From Triglochin maritima (lineage: Eukaryota; Streptophyta; Magnoliopsida; Alismatales; Juncaginaceae): a stretch of DNA of 64,000 nucleotides. The stretch lies in contig OY821784.1 of the NCBI GenBank assembly GCA_963682175.1, forward strand, positions 29,493,621 through 29,557,620. The letters run 5' to 3'. How positions within the stretch are numbered: the stretch's first letter is position 1; each line of letters starts with the position of its first letter. The translations under genes were made by a program, and so were the position numbers. Shown in pieces: positions 10,838 to 22,437 of this stretch. Below the pieces are notes generated by a model that was not told the origin of the DNA, searched no databases, and saw only the letters and a list, made by a program, of their open reading frames with translations.

Positions 10838-11260
10838 CAAAAAATGTTGAAGTCTAGTTTACAAGTTTTACCTTCCAAATCATGTAACCCAACCATAAAA
10901 CCACTTGAATTCAATCGACTGTTATTCAACGAATTTTTTTATTTTTAATGATAAATCACAAAAAATTTTGATTTTGAAATTCATTCTTTCACTTGAAATC
11001 CATATTCGATTTGCTTAACAAATAAGAAAGAAAAGGAAGGCAAATAGAAAGTTAGAAGGAAATAAAGTTTAGGAACATTAGGCTTTGAGGGACTACAAAA
11101 AATAATAAAGTGATTTTTTAATCAAAGGAAGAGCCGAAGGACCCAATGAACCCTATGTAGGTTCGCTCCAGTGTTTCTCAAATGATCTCGACATCGATAT
11201 TGCATTTTGTGATCTAGTATGTTCTTTTAAATATGGGAGATGGGATAAGCTAAATTCTAC
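10838..11260. other. Spacer without recognisable feature
   Basis: AT-rich sequence between the CACTA element and the next LTR. No domain, repeat or promoter was recognised. Confidence 0.5.
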
Positions 11261-11935
11261 AAATTCTTGAAGTCTTTTACTCTGTTTATTGGTGAATCCC
11301 ATTCGGTTAGAGTCTTCATGGGAGTTAATCGAATATGGAGAATGTGCATCCAAACCTCATTCGGTCGTCCCGATCCGGTTTCCGACTGGCCAACGGTTGA
11401 CCGAATCCATGTGGAACGTAGCAGGATGTGAGGAACGATTCAGTCGACCAAAATGTGGACATGAGTGGTTTTCATTACGGGTGCATTTGGCATTCCTATG
11501 CCAATTAGGATTGATCTAATCCACTCCAATAAATATCTAAGTTTCTTAGAATACTATAGTTGTTGAAATCTTGAGAGAAAAGAGAGCCACCAAAGTTGAG
11601 AGGTTGGTTTAGCCATCATAGGCTAGGTTTTTGGATTTTGTGAATATCGTGTTGTTGGAGAATTATCCGACCCTGATCTGGTCCAAGCTAGCCATCTCTA
11701 TTTCCATTCTCCTTGTACTCCAACTATTCTCATAGTGAAGTTCCTCCATCTACGATGTCGTGCTTTTCCTCATTTGGGTTTTCACTTAAATACAGTGTTG
11801 TGCTTGTTTCTGTTTGCTTGATTGCTTGTGAGATTGCTAGATGCATGCTAGGTATTCCATAAATTTCCTACCTTGAGCTCTATTAGTTTTTTTTCATCAT
11901 TCAACATACGAACCGCCACACCAAAGATCCTAACA
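11261..11935 (+). repeat. LTR (3' portion), same family as 1-722
   Basis: The segment aligns with 60-722 through the CATTCGGT, TTGAGAGAAAAGA and CATTCTCATAGTG blocks to the shared end CCTAACA. An intact primer site follows three bases later, which fixes the LTR end. The left boundary is not visible and is set where similarity to the first copy begins. Confidence 0.75.
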
Positions 11936-11938
11936 AAC

Positions 11939-11950
11939 TGGTATCAGAGC
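11939..11950 (+). other. Primer binding site, initiator-Met tRNA (TGGTATCAGAGC)
   Basis: TGGTATCAGAGC is complementary to the 3' end of plant initiator-methionine tRNA, the usual primer of chromoviruses and copia elements. It confirms that the preceding LTR is in + orientation. Only about 150 bases of internal sequence follow before minus-strand chromovirus debris begins. Confidence 0.85.
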
Positions 11951-12130
11951 TTTTGTTGTGTTTATCTAGTGGATTCGAAGATGGGTCCTTTTAAGCATTC
12001 TTTTAGGAAGCAAAGCATCTTTTCTCTTTGGTTTCTTATCTCTTACGAAACAAAGTTGCCATTGTCCTTTGCTTCTTCATCGGTAGGGGCATTTCATTCT
12101 CTCCCACCTAATTCGGAGACACCATCATCG

Positions 12131-12320
12131 ACAAGTATGCCTTGATTGTGTCCTTGAACTGCAACATACCTCCTTCGTCTTCCCTAGTGGCTTCGCTTAG
12201 GGCCAGTCCTTTCCATAGAAAAAGATAGTGTGTACAAAGGGGAACTCTGCATTTCCACACTATCTTGTGATCACGGACCCTCTCCACTTCCTTCTCATAG
12301 GATGTGGTTACCGCAGGGGT
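12131..12320 (-). pseudogene. Chromodomain fragment of a chromovirus integrase
   Basis: The minus strand encodes a segment with HYLFLWKGLALSEAT and LQFKDTIKAYL, the conserved core and tail of the integrase-linked chromodomain of Reina/CRM-like chromoviruses. That domain directs integration to modified histones. It is probably the 3' end of the same minus-strand pol as 12806-13997. Integrase is missing between them and an unrelated LTR piece (12345-12804) occupies the gap. Confidence 0.6.
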
Positions 12321-12344
12321 GCTCTTGCTGATATTCCTCGGTTG

Positions 12345-12804
12345 GAATAGGCGGGTTGGGTGCTTTACATGAATGATTTAGGTTGTATGTAGGATTGATT
12401 GATGCTCTAATGGCCACACTAGGTACTTATTGTATGCTTGATAATCTAAAATAACCTCAACTTTATGTGAGATATGCATGTTTATGGTTTGCCATGTAGT
12501 GTTGTGTATCCTACACTTAGATTCTACACTAGCTTCTACTTGTATGCCACACAAACTATACTTGTTCCTAACTGAAAAGAATACTCACTCACACACACAT
12601 ACCTACACACCACCACTCCATGGGGATTTCGTTTAATTGGTAGTTCATTCATAGATTAGTTTAGTATAATCACACTTCTTCTCCCTTTCTTTTCCAACTC
12701 GCCTTCGAACGAACCAGAGTGAACACACTTCACTGTGGATAGACGCGTATTTGCCACGTCTTCACCGATACCGTGCACTTGCGGTATGTAAAATGAACAC
12801 ATCA
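12345..12804 (+). repeat. 3' part of a diverged Athila-like LTR
   Basis: The last 100 bases (CGTATTTGCCACGTCTTCACCG, then GTGCACTTGCGGTATG, ending ACATCA) match the end of the LTRs between 19 and 54 kb. The CCACTCCATGGGGATTT block matches their CCACCCCCTATGGGG block. No primer site follows. It is embedded in minus-strand chromovirus pol. Confidence 0.6.
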
Positions 12805-12805
12805 G

Positions 12806-13997
12806 ATCTCTCCCACTAGATCTTCTTGAACATTGGAGAATGATGCTAGCTCAATCATTCTACTCAAGGCATCGACTACAACATTTCTTTACTTGGTTCG
12901 TACTCCATCTTGAAGTCAAATTCCGCCAAGAAGTCCTACCACCGGGATGGCTTTGGACTTAGCTTCTTTTGCATTTGGAAATAGCTTGTAGCTACATTAT
13001 CAGTTTGAATCACGAAATGTGATCCCAAAATAAAATGGCTCTATGTTTATAGGCAATGGACGACTGCGGTCATCTCTTTCTCTAGGACATTGTATCTTCT
13101 TTCTATCTCATTTAGCTTTCCACTCTCAAAAGCTATGGGATGACGATTCTGCATCAACACCCACACCAAAAGCAAAGTCTGAGGCAACATTTTGGACCTC
13201 AAACTCTTTGGTAATAACTGACAAGACTAGAATCAGCTCCTTCATAACCTTCTTCTTTAGCTCCTTGAAGACTTCTTGGTACCTCTCCGTCCATTCCCAT
13301 TCCATCTTCTTTTTAAGGAGCTTAGTTAATGGACTGACTATTGAAGAATATCCCTTAATGAATTTTATGTAATAGTTCACCAATCCTAAAAGGAAACGAA
13401 GTTCTGTCACTTTGGTTGGGGCCTCCCACTCTTGGATGTTTCTATTTTTGAGCTATCCATCTCCAACCTTCCTGCCTGATGATATGACCCACAAATGACA
13501 CTTCCTCTTGCCAAAGGAGCACTTCTCCTTGATGACATATAGCTTGTTTTCCATAAGCATTTGGAATACCCACCTAAGGTTCTTAAAATGATTTTCCAAG
13601 GAATTACTATAGATAACAATATCATCCAAGTAGACCACCACGAACTGGTGCAGGTAGGGGTGGAATATCTTGTTCATCAGGGTATAGAAGGTCACAAGGG
13701 CATTGTTTAGGCCGAACGACATGACTAACCACTCAAATGACCCATACCTTATGATGCTTGTAGTCTTTACCTCATCGGCCTCGGTGATCCTGACTTGGTA
13801 ATACACCAATCTCAAGTCCATCTTTGTAAAATACTTGGCTGGCATGAGTCGATCGAAGAAGTCTGCGATCAATGCACATTAGATGGCTCCCATCATGCTT
13901 CTTATAGAACAACACTAGCATTCCATATGGAACCTTTGAGGGTCGAATATGAACTGCTTCCAACAAGCTACCGAGTGGTCTTCTCAGCTCCTCCAAC
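12806..13997 (-). pseudogene. Chromovirus reverse transcriptase and RNase H fragment
   Basis: Reading leftward on the minus strand: RT palm/fingers with RPSKVPYGMLVLFYKKHDGS (near 13920), KYFTKMDLRLVYYQVRI, the catalytic motif VVYLDDIVIYS (near 13625), the connection segment FLLGLVNYYIKFIKGYSS, and RNase H (12850-13140) recognisable by IAFES, LNEIERRY and EKEMTAVVHC. Frameshifts occur near 13870, 13450 and 13140. The reading frame is cut at 13997 by the left end of a CACTA transposon, so the RT N-terminus, protease and gag are missing. It is likely part of the same dead element as the chromodomain at 12131-12320. Confidence 0.85.
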
Positions 13998-14266
13998 CAC
14001 TGCTGGAAGATATGGGTATTACGTCACTATCACGACGTCAGAATGTGAGAATCCGACGTGGTATTAGGCCAACAACATCGGTAGCTTAAAATCTGACGTG
14101 ATGTTAGATTTACCACGTTAACTGAAATATGTTCGATGGGCACCGATGTGGTTTATTGGCTTATCACGTCGGATAGTCTACCGTCAACGTGAATGTTTGC
14201 ATTACCACATTAGTCATTATATGTTCACCCAAAACAAACGTGGTGGAGATACATATCTTTTAAATA

Positions 14267-14583
14267 ACATACATATCCTTTATTGACCAAATGTCTTTCG
14301 GTTGTCAAAACTTGTGATTCTAGTTAGTAGTTTCGGTGGACCAAATTGTGTTCGATCGTCTGGATAGTATGTTACATCCAAAAAGGGATTAACCATGTCG
14401 TTGCTTAGGTTAACCAACGTGGTGGACATACATATCCTCTACTGACTGAATGCCTTCGGTTGTCCGAATTGGTGATTCAAGTTAGCGGTTTTGGTGGAGC
14501 AAATTGTGTTTGGTGATTCGGATAGTACGTTACGTCCATAAAGGGATTAACCATGTCATTGCTTTGGTTAGTCGATGTGGTAA
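14267..14583. repeat. 159-bp tandem duplication in CACTA left subterminal region
   Basis: Two copies begin ACATACATATCCT at 14267 and 14426. Each contains CTTTCGGTTGTC or CTTCGGTTGTC, GGTGGANCAAATTGTG and AAAGGGATTAACCATGTC, with 10-15% divergence. It lies between the TIR and the transposase gene. Confidence 0.8.
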
Positions 14584-15010
14584 ACTCTAATTTGTTTTAG
14601 TAAATTCTAATATTGCAATGTCATATTTAATATTCAACCCAAAATCACACACCCAAATAGACAAACCTAATTACGAGCTAGGAGCGCAAACCCCCATTTT
14701 CTTCCCCCTCCCCCTTTTCAGCTCCACTCGATCGATCGACCTGTTCAGACCGACCAGCCCCGACCATCATTTTTTACATCCAACATTTGCTCACGAAGGT
14801 GCAATCAATGCATCCATTTTTAAAAGGAAATTTAATTACTCCAACTTGTTTTAATTCGTTCCCAGGGAGCATATATCAAAGTTTTGTTTGTTTGAAATTT
14901 ATAATGGAATGATAATTTATGGACTTGAAATTGATACTTTTAGAGGACTAAGAATCAAAATTTATATCTACCTTTACATTGAGATTGTTCCTCTTGAAGT
15001 GTAGAAAATT

Positions 15011-17400
15011 ATGGATCGCAAATGGATTTCCGCTAGTAGATTGAGTGATGAGTATGAGGTTGAGGGTGATGAATTTCTACAATTTGCCCTGAAGAATGCA
15101 AACGCTAGAAATTAGGGAAAGGCCTTATGTCCATGTAGAAGTTGTTTAAGTTTGTTCTTACGAGATGTAAAAGAGATATGCTCATTTATTCGAGAAATGT
15201 TTTGACGAAGGATATACTCGTTGGATATGGCACGGTGAAAATGAAATAAGCACCAAAAAAGAATGTGATCATAGTGATCGGTTAGAGGATATGATTCGAG
15301 ATGTTGTCGAGAATTATTGTGATAAACTCGATGTACTTGGCAGTGTACTGTATGACAATGAAAGACCATTGTATTCAGGTTGCACCAAGTTCAGTAGGTT
15401 GTCCACAATTTTAAGGTTGTATGCCTTGAAAGCAGCTAACGGTTGGAGTGATGTTAGTTTCTCTGCCCTGCTGAAGTTATTGAAAGAGATTCTTCCAGAT
15501 AGCAACGAACTTCCGGATCCTACCTATGAGGACAAAAATATATTGTGTCCTATGGGGATGTATTATAGGAAAATACATGCATGTCCTAATAATTGTGTAA
15601 TCTGTGTGGTGACTCTGAAAACCTACATTATTGTCCTCTTTGTAATGTCTCACGGTACAAATAAAAGAAAAATATGAGTGCTGATGAGAATGGAAAACTA
15701 CAAGGTCTCTCTGTAGAGGTATTGTGGTATCTTCCGATAATTCCAAGGTTAAATCATTTGTTTCCATGTTCTGAGGACTCGAAGAAGCTGACATGGCATG
15801 CAGATCGAGAGACAGCAAATGATCGGTTGCTTTTGAATCCAGCAGATTAACCCCAGTGGCACAATAAATGACTTTCCTGCATATGGTAATTTGTCGGGAT
15901 ATTTCGTCAAAGGCCACAAAGCATGTCCGTGTTGTGTAGGGAACACATGTTCTTTGCAGCTAGCGCATGACGGTAAGACAATGTATCTTGATCATCGGAG
16001 ATTCCTTCCAATAATCATACCTACCGTAGATTGAAGAAGGAATTCAATGGAAAGTAGGAATATAACGAACCATCTAAAGTAATCAGTGTCAAACAAGCAT
16101 TTGAATGTGTGAAGGACATTAAATGCAAATTCGGCAAGCCTTGCGGCCACGGGAACTTTAAGAGCAGTTGGAAAAAGAAATCCATATGTTTGACGTACCT
16201 TACTGACAAACATTGGAAGTTAGACATTGTATTGACGTCATGCATATAGAAAATATTTGTGATAGTTTGCTGGGAACTCTTCTAAACATACCTAGTAGGA
16301 CAAAATATGGTTATAAAGCCAGACTTGATCTAGTAAAACTTGGTGTACGAGAAAATCTAGCACCGGAGGATAAGGGGACCCGTAAATTTTTACCACCAAC
16401 TTGTCACACATTGTCTAGAAAAGAGAAGAAAACTTTGTGTCAAAGTCTACACGGTGTCAAAGTACCGTAGGGGTATTCTTCAAATATTAGTAGTCTGGTT
16501 TGATGAACTATTTGAATCTACTTGGTTTGAAGTCTCATGATTGCCATGTATTAATGCAACAACTTCTTCCTGTTTCTATTAGATCGATATTGCTGACACA
16601 CGTCAAACACGCAATTATCAATCTTTGTTAATTCTTTAATAAAATTTCCAGCAAAATACTTGATCCGAACTACTTCGATAAGTTGCAGCATGAAGTGGTT
16701 GGTACAATATGTCTGTTGGAGATGTCCCTCCATCTTTTTTTGATATCATGGTGCATTTGGTGGTTCATCTAGTCCGACAAATTAAATTAGATGCACCAGT
16801 ATTTCTGAGGTGGATGTATCTTTTTGAGATCTACATGTGTGTGTTGAAAGGTTATTGTAACAACAGATGTAGGCCCAATGCCAACATTGTTGAAGGCTAC
16901 ATAGCCGAGGAGGTTATTGAATTTTTAATGAGTACCTGACTCTTACAAAAAGTGTTGAACTTCCTAAGAATCGGCACAAAGACATGGTCGAAGGTACAGG
17001 TACACCTGGTACAAAGTTGATAAGTCCAGTGGGCGAGGATCTCTTTAAGGCATATTTTTATGGTGAACTTTAACAAACAAGGACGCAAAGAAGAACCTTT
17101 TTATTTTGGCATCTCACACAAAACATATTTTTTATATAGCAGAGCCCTGTGATAATCATTGGTCAGTCGTTTTAGAAGGAAAATGATAGATTATTTCTCA
17201 AGATGATGTCAATGATAGTGAAGAAAATCCCCTATTCTCAACACAAGTACCTGAATTGAAGCTAGTCGATGATGATGGAAAATCTGATAAATTACTTATT
17301 CGGGAGGATCGTGATGAAGAAATATGGATCAAAGGTCCTGATAATACAAACGAAAAAGAAAATCTTAAGCTAGTGTTTATTTGTTTGTGTTAAGAACTCA
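15011..17400 (+). pseudogene. CACTA transposase, TNP2 family, decayed
   Basis: The protein starts MDRKWISASRLSDEYE at ATG 15011, the N-terminal transposase-associated domain (Cys motif CPCRSC at about 15130). The TNP2 core follows: LYALKAANGWSDVSFSALL, MGMYYRKIHACPNNC, then in another frame FPCSEDSKKLTWHADRE, and RHCIDVMHIENICDSLLGTL at 16220-16290. A DUF4218-type segment (SLHGVKVP, then LQHEVVGTICLLEM in a further frame) and a short remnant of the DUF4216 region (17090-17190) end the gene. The first stop is at 15113. Further stops or shifts occur near 15600, 15848, 16470 and 16720. The DUF4218-to-DUF4216 distance is too short, implying an internal deletion. The enzyme would have mobilised elements with CACTA ends. 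Whether it acted on the element at 9719 cannot be told. Confidence 0.92.
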
Positions 17401-17519
17401 TGAGTTAATTGTGTTTATGAACTGACCCATCTTATAATGTTCATTGAGTTTACCAAACATATTTTTGCCTACAAATCAATTTTAAAATATAACATGTAGG
17501 TTTTAAGGCTGTAGTCCGA

Positions 17520-17935
17520 CGTGACATATCAGTTTTATTTGTTCCCTTTAAAGGACATACGTGTTTGTTAAATGACATAAGTTCCCTTTAAAGGACACAC
17601 CAGTGACCAGTCCTTTAACGAACTCATGCTTTGAGGGACATAAATGTCCTTTACACGGAAAGGACTACGAGTTTTGAGAGCATACAAGTATGCCTTTTAA
17701 AGAACACCTTATTTGGAGGCAGAAAGAATTTGAACCATCTTCTGAGTTTCAAGGACAAACTTGTGCTTTAAAGGACAAACCAAACTTGTAACGAATACAC
17801 TAGTCCTTTAAGGACTCTTTCAAGATAATGAATAGACAGGTACTTTAAAGGACATTTTTTGGATATAAGTGTCCTTCAAGGAACAAGCTTGTGGTTTAGA
17901 GGACATTTTTCGAGTTTTAAAGAACATAACAATTT
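17520..17935. repeat. AAAGGAC-rich array (locus 1)
   Basis: About a dozen irregularly spaced copies of YTTTAAAGGACA and close variants occur, for example at 17543, 17583, 17771, 17804 and 17840. The word TCCTTTAAAGGA is palindromic. Spacing is 20-50 bases, so this is not a satellite. A second array with the same words lies at 62756-63370. Both look like subterminal or protein-binding arrays of one transposon family. Confidence 0.65.
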
Positions 17936-18099
17936 ATAATTTGTTGCCTCAATTTAAAATTTCAAACAATTACAATTTCAAGAGTTGTAATGTTGTATCC
18001 AAAAAATGAATTACAATTGAAAATATACAAAAAAATGCATATAATTATGGTTATTTTTTTGGAAAAATAGTATTCTTGCTTATTTTGATGATTTTCGAT

Positions 18100-18935
18100 A
18101 CAGAAGAAACAATTCTAGAGTCATTAAATATGGGACCATAGAGTTGGATTCTATCGTCAAAAATTGACCATGGATCAATTCCCCTTATTTCGTTTGGGAG
18201 TATGGAATACACCTAAAATTCTGAGCTTCATGTTACTCCTACCAAGATACATGTGAGAGTAAGGGGCACCCCAATCAGATTGAATAGGATGACCGTTTAT
18301 CAACCTGAATCTGTAAAATTGAACAAGATTCCACATCAATTTTCCACCATAAAAAATTGGCTTTTCAAGTTGGAGTCCCTAAGCAAATACATTGTCATTT
18401 TGCCTCTGACTGAGTATAGATATTTACTCTCCATTTCACTTGTGGGATGTACAATAAGCATTTTATCCAGTGAAGGACATTCACTGCACTATCCTCGGCT
18501 CCTCGCAATTGGGTGCTTGGCGTTGACAATTTCAATTGTTAACTTCTCACACAACTATACCTGCAGCAATACGTCGATATTTGGTGTCACAAAAACTTAT
18601 TAAAAACATAAAATGTTAAGCAAATATTTCAAATCAGATTTTTTTACCTAAAGTATAGCTACACAACCATGAACGTTCCCTTCTTCGGGGTAAGGTTGCT
18701 TGAAGATTTCATTTTCTTCAGTTCTATACTGGCTTTTTCTATGCCAGCATGCAAGAACTCAAACACCACATCTGTCCAGGCATACTTTCTCATGTCTTCC
18801 AGTTTTTCAACAAAAGACATGTAGCATTCCTTCGCTCTATTTGTGTTGTCGCAAAACAGGAATGTAGTAAAAAGAAGACAGATCCATTGTTTGACGTATC
18901 CAATGTGAGGAATTTAGCGAACTATGTCTTCTAGA
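18100..18935 (-). pseudogene. DUF1985 / plant-mobile-domain-like fragment
   Basis: On the minus strand a segment reading NRAKECYMSFVEKLEDMRKY then AWTDVVFEFLHAGIEKAS (18860-18755) resembles the conserved stretch of DUF1985 and PMD proteins (pattern: two acidic helices, then Y-x-W-x3-x-F-x-L). An intron-like gap (donor GGTAAAAA near 18655, acceptor TAATAAG near 18600) precedes LQV-stop-LCEKLTIEIVNAKHP, matching the LQVWxxEK motif that follows in these families. Several stops interrupt it. Such domains are carried by MULE and CACTA-like transposons and include the anti-silencing VANC proteins. Which family applies here is unclear. Confidence 0.4.
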
Positions 18936-18961
18936 AGTGCACTAGATTCCTCACATTGGAT
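18898..18961. repeat. 16-bp perfect inverted repeat
   Basis: ATCCAATGTGAGGAAT at 18898-18913 is the exact complement of ATTCCTCACATTGGAT at 18946-18961, leaving a 32-base loop. It lies 58 bases left of the first Athila LTR. No known terminator or element end matches. Confidence 0.7.
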
Positions 18962-19018
18962 CATTTCACAACCGGAAGTGCACTTGATTCCCAACATGTC
19001 TTCTGGAATATGAGCACT

Positions 19019-20400
19019 TGATTGATTCGTTTTATATTAAACCGCAAGTGCACGGCCGCGTTGAAGCGGTGACAAATATGGGTCAATCCACAGGGAGGTG
19101 TGTCGACTTTTGGTTTGTGCGAAGGAGAGTGGGAAAGAAAGGAGAGAAAGATTGATTACACTAACTAACTAATCTAAACTAGTAAACTAGGAAGGCTGAA
19201 ATGAAATCACAAAACAAACTAAACTGAGCAACTAATGAAAGAAGATTAAACTCAGGAATGGAAAATCCTTAAGGGGTAGAGTGTGTGTGTGCACATGAAA
19301 TAAGTGTGGTGAATGCATACAATAAGCTCAAGTGTGGTTAGTGTTTGTTCAGGCATAAGAAGTACCTCATGGCAAGACCTATTATTTACAACACTAACCT
19401 ACGTGATTAATATGAGCAATGCAAGGCTGTTATTAAGAACATAACGAGCATGGAGTGTACCTAACTATGACAGAAATCATCAAGTAAAGTTCTTTTTAAT
19501 TCAAGCAAGCATACAAATATCACTCACAAACAATAATATCTAGCATTCATACCACCTACATAACATGTACATACATCTACTCCACCCCCAAAGGGGATGG
19601 AACTACTCACTAATCATTACACTACCTACATTAACAAAATGAGACATTATACTGAAATGAAATTTAACTTAGCAAAAAAGGAACATTAAAGACGCTAATT
19701 GAAAGAAACATAAACTAAAGAAACATGCACAAATTAAAAGACAAAATTAAAAGAAACTAGAACAATTATTTTATTAACAATGACTCACATAGAAGGTAGC
19801 ATTCTTCTCCACCTTGAGTTTTGCTTCAAGGCTTACTCCTTAGTAGAGAGAATGCCACCAAGCAATGGGTAGTTTTTAATAGAAGGTGAAGAGTTCTATT
19901 TATAGCCATAGAAAAAGGTAATCCAGGACAATCCCCCGGTATGGGACTAAACAAATACCAAAAATAGACTTAACATACTCTAATACACGCGCACCAGAAA
20001 TGTTAGCGGACCCGGACTGCCAATTAGCGGTCTACAGGATCCGGATCCATCTGGTTTTCATTCTGGGTTTTTCTTAATGTATTTGTTGGTCTTGGATGCA
20101 TCTACTTCACTTGTTGGAGCTCCGACCCGAATAGAATTGCCAAAGTACTCCCCATGATGGTGTGGAGTATTCTTGTTTGCTCATTGGTCCTTCTATCTTG
20201 CATTTAGGTCCTTTGATCTTGCATCTTAGTCCTTGAGTCTTTCAACTCAGTCCTTTTTCCTGCTTTTGGGTCCTTTTATGTTTCTTCTCTTCAAACCTCT
20301 TTATTTCTGAAATTCAAACATAAAACTCGTCACGTAGCATTGCTTAGGTGTAAGATAATGGATATAAGATACAAATATAAGTATGAAATGATGTCAATCA
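19019..20400 (-). repeat. Athila-like LTR 1 (left end of tandem)
   Basis: A complete LTR of 1382 bases in minus orientation. It begins TGATTGATTCG on + and ends ATGTCAATCA, i.e. TG...CA on the minus strand (TGATTGACAT...). It closely matches LTR 2, including shared changes in the USE-like motif. The left flank GCACT has no traceable partner because the far end of the tandem is truncated. Confidence 0.9.
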
Positions 20401-21033
20401 AATACCCCCACACCTAAGTTTTTTCTAGTCCCGAGCAAAACAAAGAAAGAGAAAAGCAAACGAGAAACAAGAAATCCTAACTCACTTTAGTAGGAATCAC
20501 GGTTGCACCTAGCACGGGCAACAAACCGTTAAACCTCCTTGTTGCCAAGGAGGAGGAGTGTTGTCTCCTGAGGGTTTTCAGCGGATATAAACACAAAATC
20601 CGAACAAGATGCATTATTCAATCTAGACACACGACTCGTTGGACTTATTTTGTCGATCATTGGACGCGGTAATCCTACGGGCCGACTCTATATAGGTAAT
20701 CAGTCCACACACCTAGCCTAATGAACCATTCGTGCAAGTCAAATAAGGAATAAAGTGAAAGACATGGACAACCTCAACATCCACAAGGGATACAAAGTGT
20801 AAAGTCCATTAAGGTTCTTATTTGCATTACCATTTTTTGTTTCTTTTTTTCATTTTTTTGTTTTTCTTCTTTTCTTTTTATTAGTTGGAGCATCATTCTC
20901 CTAGGGTCAGGTTTCGTGCATCATTGCCCATGAGAACTTACACTATCACGTACACCTTTCTCCAAATCTCCACATAGGGCAATCCCTACAAAAGTCTGGA
21001 TAGAAGGCCTCCCCGGTAACGAGGCCAAAAACT
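20401..21033 (-). mobile_element. Compact internal region 1: PPT side joined to PBS side, no genes
   Basis: Between two complete LTRs lie only 633 bases. On the minus strand a primer site (TGGCCTCGTTACCGGGG, 21027-21011) is followed after about 25 bases by the 3' untranslated region typical of elements B and C, with its two hairpins (20534-20553 holds the first). The polypurine run TTAGGTGTGGGGGTATT lies directly before LTR 1. All of gag, pol and the leader palindrome are gone. This is a minimal replicon that keeps priming and plus-strand start sites. Confidence 0.85.
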
Positions 21034-22437
21034 TGATTGATTCGTTCTATATTAAACCGCAAGTGCACGACCACGTTGAAGCGGTGGCAAATATGGGTTG
21101 ATCCACAGGGAGGTGTGTCGACTTTTGGTTTCTGCGAAGGAGAGTGGGAAAGAAAGGAGAGAAAGATTGATTACACTAACTACACTAATCTAAACTAGTA
21201 AACTAGGAAGGCTGAAATGAAATCACAAAAGAAACTAAACTAAGCAACTAATGAAAGAAGATAAAACTCAGGAATGGAAAACCCCTAAGGGGTAGAGTGT
21301 GTGTGTGCACATGAAATAAGTGTGGTGAATGCATACAATAAGCTCAAGTGTGGTTAGTGTTTTTTCATGCATAAGAAATACCTTATGGCAAGACCTATCA
21401 TTTACAACACTAACCTAGGTGATTAATATGAGCAATGCAAGGCTGTTATTAAGAACATAACGAGCATGGAGTGTACCTAACTATGGCAGAAACCATCAAG
21501 TAAAGTTCTTATTAATTCAAGCAAGCATACAAATATCTCTCATAAACAATAATATATTGCATTCATACCACCTACATAACATGTACATACATCTACTCCA
21601 CCCCCAAAGGGGATGGAACTACTCACTAATCATTACACTACCTACATTAACAAAATGAGACATTATACTGAAATGAAATTTAACTAAGCAACAAAGGAAC
21701 ATTAAAGACGCTAACTGAAAGAAACATAAACTAAAGAAACATGCACAAATTAAAAGACAAGATTAAAAGAAACTGGAACAATTATTTTATTAACAATGAC
21801 TCACATTGAAGGTAGCATTCTTCTCCACCTTGAGTTTTGCTTCAAGGCTTACTCCTTAGTAGAGAGAATGCCACCAAGCAATGGGTAGTTTTTAATAGAA
21901 GGTGAAGAGTTCTATTTATAGCCATAGAAAAAGGTAATCTGGGACAATGCCCCGGTATGGGACTAAACAAATACCAAAAATAGACTAAACATACTCTAAT
22001 ACACGCGCACCAGAAATGTTAGAGGACCCGGACCGCCAATTAGCGGTCCCAGACCGCCAATTGGCGGTCTACAGGATCCGGATCCATCTGGTTTTCATTC
22101 TGGGCTTTTCTTGATGTATTTGTTGGTCTTGGATGCATCTACTTCGCTTGTTGGAGCTCCGACCCGAATAGAATTGCCAAAATACACCCCACGATGGTGT
22201 GGAGTATTCTTGTTTGCTCATTGGTCCTTCTATCTTGCATTCAAGTCCTTTGATCTTGCATCTTAGTCCTTGAGTCTTTCAACTCAGTCATTTTTCCTGC
22301 TTTTGGGTCCTTTTATGCTTCTTCTCTTCAAACCTCTTTATTTCTGAATTTCAAACATAAAACTCGTCACGTAGCATTGCTTAGGTGTAAGATAATGGAT
22401 ATAAGATACAAATATAAGTATGAAATGATGTCAATCA
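21034..22437 (-). repeat. Athila-like LTR 2 (middle, shared by two internal regions)
   Basis: A 1404-base LTR in minus orientation. It carries the perfect 20-bp palindrome AGACCGCCAATTGGCGGTCT at 22051-22070 beside an imperfect second copy at 22030-22049. LTR 1 has lost one of them. Phased GTCC words at 22224, 22245, 22266, 22287 and 22307 mark the 21-bp array. Confidence 0.9.

Larger units (their letters stand above)
13998..17940 (+). mobile_element. CACTA (En/Spm) transposon, autonomous type, right end not found
   Basis: The left terminus CACTGCTGGAAGATATGGG (CACTA with the last A changed to G) abuts the interrupted RT gene. Repeated ACGTCGG/ACGTGGT words fill 14025-14220. A 159-bp tandem duplication, a TNP2-type transposase and an AAAGGAC-rich array follow. 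I could not find a complementary right terminus before the next element, so the end given is the end of the array and the right side may be lost. Confidence 0.7.

Noticed and set aside
12345..12804. Full solo LTR with target duplication
   Set aside because: Only the 3' half matches known LTRs here; no TG start or duplication can be fixed.
15112..15946. Minus-strand ORFs of up to 146 residues
   Set aside because: They are antisense shadows of the CACTA transposase.
17940..19018. Right terminus of the CACTA element
   Set aside because: CAGTG or TAGTG words occur only by chance (for example TCCAGTGAAGG near 18467) and do not complement the left end.
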